From the NCBI RefSeq assembly GCF_040081985.1, contig NZ_JBEBMH010000015.1:84201-148200 (forward strand): 64,000 nt of DNA. The letters run 5' to 3'. Source of the stretch: Kumtagia yinganensis (GTDB taxonomy: Bacteria > Pseudomonadota > Alphaproteobacteria > Rhizobiales > Rhizobiaceae). Every line of letters starts with the position of its first letter. The stretch's first letter is position 1. This document shows, piece by piece, positions 60,702 to 64,000 of the stretch. The notes beneath the pieces were generated by a model that searched no databases, had not been told where the DNA came from, and saw only the letters and a program-made list of their open reading frames with translations. Position numbers and translations under genes: made by a program.

Positions 60702-61376
60702 TCAAGGCCGAATGCGTGGCTGGTAGCTGCGGCGCCCGCCGCTGCCGTTCATGGTGCGGTTGCGGGCGGAGGATTCCGAGCTCTGGTCGCGGTCGCGGGT
60801 ACGCTCGCGAGCTTCCTTCTCCGCCTCGATCTGCGGCCGGAAAAATTGGCCTTCCAGTTCCTTGCCGACTTCGTAGAGATCGCGATCCTCCACGGCGGCG
60901 AACTCTTCCTTCATCAGGCGTTTTGCGCCGACATGGGTGATGCCGAGCTCACCGGCCAGCTCCTGCGCCTGATGCGCATAAGAACGGCTGAAGCTGATCT
61001 TATCGCCGCCCCTGATCATGGCGCCGACTGCACGAGCGAACCCCAAAGCAAGGGACTTTTGCTCCTTCGTCAGGCTTTCCTCCCGATCGCGATACCCTTG
61101 CAGCATCTGGTTGGGTGTCAGCCCGGTACGTTCCTTGAAGAGATCCCTGATGATAATCTCGGCACGGCCCGGATCGAGTTTGTTAGTGCGCGCCACGGCA
61201 TAGGCGTAGTCGGTCAGCTTGTCCGTATAGGCACCCTGGGTTTTGATCGACAGTTCGACTATGCGCGTGATCCCCATGAATTCGTCGAATTGCGTGTCGC
61301 TCAGCAGCCTGCCTGAGAACCCTTCGCGGGAATGAGCGACGCGTTCAGCTTCATTGGGTTCATAAAAGTAGTCCAT
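60702..61376 (-). CDS. hypothetical element protein
   Basis: A 224-residue, mainly helical, highly charged protein beginning MDYFYEPNEAERVAHSREG. It has NKLDPGRAEIIIRDLFKERTG and a long Arg/Ser-rich tail (ARERTRDRDQSSES). No domain is recognised. It is part of the element's minus-strand gene series. Confidence 0.65.
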   Translation of the reverse strand: MDYFYEPNEAERVAHSREGFSGRLLSDTQFDEFMGITRIVELSIKTQGAYTDKLTDYAYAVARTNKLDPGRAEIIIRDLFKERTGLTPNQMLQGYRDREESLTKEQKSLALGFARAVGAMIRGGDKISFSRSYAHQAQELAGELGITHVGAKRLMKEEFAAVEDRDLYEVGKELEGQFFRPQIEAEKEARERTRDRDQSSESSARNRTMNGSGGRRSYQPRIRP

Positions 61377-61569
61377 GTTCGTTGCTCCTCTTCCTTTTAG
61401 AACATATCAGGAACTTATAGGACAACAGTCCTAGCTCCGACAAGCAAAAGCCGGATCATTTTGTTGCGTTCTTCTTGTCATATTGCCTGGATTGCTCGGA
61501 TCGGCGGGCGGAACGCGGGCGTTCTTCTTTGTTTCAGATGGCACCGAACCGCAGCCCGCGGCGGTTCCA

Positions 61570-62052
61570 TCAATCCTGGCTGTGGCGGATGGTGCGGCGG
61601 TCTTCGCCGGAACGCCTCTCGCTGGCGCGGAGGAACGCATCGACTGCCATGCCCTTTGTCTGGTTGCGGCGCTGGGCGCGGCCCAGCAGATCCTCGAAGG
61701 CTTGCTGTCCTTCGTCGCGCACCCCTTGCATGTCGTTGGCGTGCGCCTGACGCACTCGGCGATGCGCCTCGGTCTCGATGAAGCCGACGCGGTCGTTGCC
61801 GCCGCCGGGCGGTGCGGGATGATCGAGATTGGCCTGCGCGGCCTCGTCGTAGAGGCGTTTGCGCACCTCATCGACGCGGGTATAATATTCTTCAGTGTAA
61901 AGCAGGTTCATCTGTTCCTGCTTGCCGGAAACGTCCTCATCGATGGCCTTGAATTCGGCGAGGTCGGCATCGGTCCTGAGCATGTTGCGGACGAACGAGA
62001 CCGAGGCCTTGTGAAGCATCTCGTCCAGCTGCTGTTCTATCGTGTCCGACAT
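61570..62052 (-). CDS. hypothetical element protein
   Basis: A 160-residue acidic helical protein. The start at 62052 (MSDTIEQQLDEMLHKASVSF) follows GAGGGA. The middle is KQEQMNLLYTEEYYTRVDEVRKRL and the end is basic. No family is known to me. It is divergent from a small plus-strand gene. Confidence 0.6.
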   Translation of the reverse strand: MSDTIEQQLDEMLHKASVSFVRNMLRTDADLAEFKAIDEDVSGKQEQMNLLYTEEYYTRVDEVRKRLYDEAAQANLDHPAPPGGGNDRVGFIETEAHRRVRQAHANDMQGVRDEGQQAFEDLLGRAQRRNQTKGMAVDAFLRASERRSGEDRRTIRHSQD

Positions 62053-62110
62053 GGCCGTATCCCTCGCAGCAAATTTGCGTTCGCCGACCGCGATCCGGCA
62101 CAATGGGATC

Positions 62111-62377
62111 ATGGTCGTGTTTCAGGACATTCAGGATGTCGAGGAGTGGCTGGCGCCGCTCGACTACATCGCCTTCTGGGAGGCGGTCGCCCCCTACCGT
62201 CTAGGTCTACAGGACCGGGACCATTGCGATGGGCTGATCGCGGGCGGAAAAATGACACCCGCACTTTTGCTGGACGTGCTCAAGATCATGGCGACGTCGG
62301 AACTGCGCATCGCCTTCAATCTTAAGGACCGCATCATCGATCCGCCGGCCGCCTGTTCTCTCAGATCCGTTCACTGA
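62111..62377 (+). CDS. small hypothetical protein
   Basis: An 88-residue, mostly helical protein, MVVFQDIQDVEEWLAPLDYIAFW at the start and ALLLDVLKIMATSELRIAF later. It overlaps the convergent membrane-protein gene at its end. Composition suggests a soluble protein. The function is unknown. Confidence 0.5.
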   Translation: MVVFQDIQDVEEWLAPLDYIAFWEAVAPYRLGLQDRDHCDGLIAGGKMTPALLLDVLKIMATSELRIAFNLKDRIIDPPAACSLRSVH

Positions 62378-62619
62378 GCCGTCGCCGGCTTGAAAAACTT
62401 GATCCAGGCGCAACGTCCTGCTTCGGCCGGCACGGTGAACTGCCCTAGCGGACCGACGAAAGTGCAGTCCAGGTAGAAGCGCTTCGCGAGCGGATTGAAC
62501 GGATCGCCGTTGTCTACGAACCGGTAGCTCCACGAGATATGCGGCGCGCCCAGCGTCGCATATGCGGCGTAGCCAGCCAACGGCAGCGCGAGCCAGAGGA
62601 ACATGGCGGCGAATCTCAT
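62371..62619 (-). CDS. small exported protein
   Basis: An 82-residue protein with a hydrophobic N-terminus (MFLWLALPLAGYAAYATLG) and a soluble part that has two cysteines (LDCTFVG, GRCAWIKFF). It overlaps the coupling-protein gene stop by four bases, so it is co-transcribed. It may be a periplasmic accessory of the transfer system. Confidence 0.6.
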   Translation of the reverse strand: MRFAAMFLWLALPLAGYAAYATLGAPHISWSYRFVDNGDPFNPLAKRFYLDCTFVGPLGQFTVPAEAGRCAWIKFFKPATAQ

Positions 62620-63810
62620 GACGGAACTCCTTTGTCGGGAGTCGTCAACGTGATCCAGGGATCGGGGGCGAGCGGGCGGCCTTCGAGCGGATTCGCTTCA
62701 AGCAGATGGCAGTAGGGCGCGATGTTCTGCTGGCCGATCGTCCTTGCCCGGGCGAAGCCCACTCCCTTGACGTGCATCAGTTGTTCGTCCCGAGGCATCG
62801 CCATGAGTTCGGCGGCTGAGAGCCAGCGCTGTCGGCCCAGGTTCATGTTGGTTTGCAGGCGCATGCTTTCGGTGTCAGCGCCGAGGCTGCTCATCACCGC
62901 GAGTTCCTCGCCTAATGCCTTGGACACGCGTTCGGCCTCGGCAAACGAAGAGAAGCCAAACCACTGTTTTACAACAGCGTTTTCTTCAATGGTCTCGACT
63001 CCGAGACGACCGAACTTGCGCTCGATCTCGGACCGGCTCTGCGCGATCATGTGCACTTCACAACCATAAGCCCTGAGGGTCGTGAGCGCCTCGACCAGAG
63101 ATTTCAGCGGGGCGTTGGTGAACTCGTCGGCGATAATGCGCAAAGAGCCGGCGCCGCCGTACAATGCGTCGATGAAGGCCATGATGTGGAGCGCATAATA
63201 GGCTCCGAGCTTGTTGACGTAAGCCTGCGGCCCGACGAGGAACACGATGGCACCCTGTTTGACCAGTTCGGCATGCGTCGTCGTCGTGCCGGTGCCGGCA
63301 TCATTGAGATACGACCCGGCACTGAAGAGCCGCACGGACCGCTGCGCCGCCTCCAGATGCTGCGGCCAGTGCTCGTGTCCGGCCATCTCCAGAATATTCT
63401 GGGCGAGCGCTTTCAGGGCGGGGTCGCCTTCCTCAGCCTCGATCGCCGCAAACTTGCGCAGTTTTGCCGGATCGCTCAAAAGGGCCCAGAGTCCGCCCGG
63501 AATCGCCAGCGCGGTGCTGCGTTTCAAAAGAGTTCGCATGCCGAACTCCACGAATTTTCGCGGCCACCATCGGAAATAGCTGTTTCTGTCATCTTCTTCT
63601 GCAGGCTCTGGAATGAGCGCGTGCGTGATGTTGTCGATGCCGTAGATAAGCCCCTTGGGCTTATGCTTGGCGGCGGCCACTGCCGAGCCGAACGGATTGA
63701 CCGAGACCCGATGCCGACAGGTTTGCGGCATCACGCCCATGTCGCAGATGATGGCGACCTTGCGGCCGAGCCGCGCGAGCGGCTCAGCCGCCTGGAACGC
63801 CAGCTCAGCG
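62616..63810 (-). pseudogene. VirD4/TraG-like type IV coupling protein, 5' end removed by an IS element
   Basis: About 398 codons of a coupling protein remain. Present are the region AEPLARLGRKVAIICDMGVMP, the SVNPFG motif, the Walker B-like RIIADEFTNAPLKSL and the late MIAQSRSEIERKFG helicase-like part. The N-terminal membrane helices and Walker A lie upstream of 63811, where an IS21-family end has inserted. The reading frame continues into the insertion sequence for about 26 codons, but these are not native. The gene is probably non-functional. Confidence 0.8.
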
Positions 63811-64000
63811 TGTTGATTTCCACTGAGAAGTGACCCAGTCGACGGAGGTTTTTCCATCGAGAATTGACCCATGTTTGAAGCTCCTCCCACACGGATTGTG
63901 TGGGGGACATCGGAGTGATCGACATGGAGTTATTGAGCGTCATCCGACGCTGGCACTACCGAGACCATCTTTCGATCCGCGACATCTCGCGCCGAACCGG
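63811..64000 (+). mobile_element. IS21-family insertion sequence, left end (partial)
   Basis: It begins with TGTTGATTTC at 63811, directly at the break of the coupling-protein gene. Two spaced copies of a terminal repeat follow (GAGAAGTGACCCA near 63824 and GAGAATTGACCCA near 63859, 35 bases apart), the multiple-terminal-repeat layout of the IS21 family. The transposase gene starts inside. Confidence 0.8.
63924..64000 (+). CDS. IS21-family transposase IstA (N-terminal part)
   Basis: The first 25 codons read MELLSVIRRWHYRDHLSIRD, followed by ISRRTG. This is the N-terminal helix-turn-helix of IS21-type transposases. The frame runs off the window. IstB would follow. Confidence 0.8.
   Translation, partial: MELLSVIRRWHYRDHLSIRDISRRT

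Larger units (their letters stand above)
58744..64000. mobile_element. integrative element at tRNA-Leu (left end, partial)
   Basis: A block directly after tRNA-Leu with a large serine recombinase, small unknown genes and a coupling-protein gene of conjugative type. The left boundary is near the tRNA 3' end. The right boundary and the second attachment site are outside the window. Conjugation genes suggest an ICE or mobilisable element, but only one fragment of the transfer system is visible. Confidence 0.75.

Overview
The window is GC-rich alphaproteobacterial chromosome, most likely from a Mesorhizobium-like member of the Rhizobiales (Phyllobacteriaceae). The signs are a Ros/MucR regulator of the zinc-lacking type, an Omp2b-type rhizobial porin, a fused secDF gene, a serS-surE-pcm-nlpD block, a DUF1127 gene followed by CCTCCTCCC hairpin RNAs, and many small proteins of a rhizobial type. 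All family calls come from reading the sequence; no database search was possible.

Layout. 1-2.4 kb: end of a sugar ABC permease gene and two tandem, near-duplicate periplasmic binding proteins. 2.6-8.0 kb: a small hypothetical gene, a Gfo/Idh/MocA oxidoreductase, a glutathione S-transferase, rimO, a TerC-family gene and mucR. 9.0-27.3 kb: an 18.2-kb integrated phage-like element in tRNA-Ser(UGA), bounded by a 40-bp perfect direct repeat. It carries a tyrosine integrase, a ribbon-helix-helix regulator, a divergent operator/promoter region, an excisionase-like protein, a stand-alone Spo11-type Toprim protein, a RepA-like ATPase followed by 11-bp iteron-like repeats, a small terminase subunit, a truncated tail tape-measure protein joined to an M15 peptidase domain, two paralogous HslV-like proteins and a block of very small accessory genes. 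I see no portal, capsid or large terminase genes, so it is a decayed prophage or a satellite-like element.

27.3-34.7 kb: footprints of two further integrases on either side of a porin gene, a SnoaL/LuxR-type regulator, several small genes, a LysR regulator and yidD. 35.0-40.0 kb: a long RTX calcium-binding protein and an OmpR-type response regulator overlapping a hybrid PAS histidine kinase, placed between yidD and thrS. 40.1-58.6 kb: mainly core genes (thrS, acyltransferase, serS, surE, pcm, nlpD, DUF815 ATPase, yajC, secDF, Mth938-like, squalene/phytoene synthase-like, a ParDE-type toxin-antitoxin pair, trmFO). Near 56.3-56.7 kb a DUF1127 gene is followed on the same strand by six hairpins that each display a CCTCCTCCC-type loop. 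I read these as two tandem cuckoo/CcsR-type small RNAs.

58.7-64.0 kb: the start of a second integrated element at tRNA-Leu(UAG). It has a large serine recombinase whose last codons lie inside the tRNA gene, several small element genes, and a VirD4/TraG-like coupling-protein gene cut by an IS21-family insertion sequence that runs off the window. The most rewarding items for follow-up are the DUF1127/anti-Shine-Dalgarno RNA array, the operator triplet and iterons of the tRNA-Ser element, its unusual 5'-half tRNA replacement, and the recombinase-tRNA overlap.
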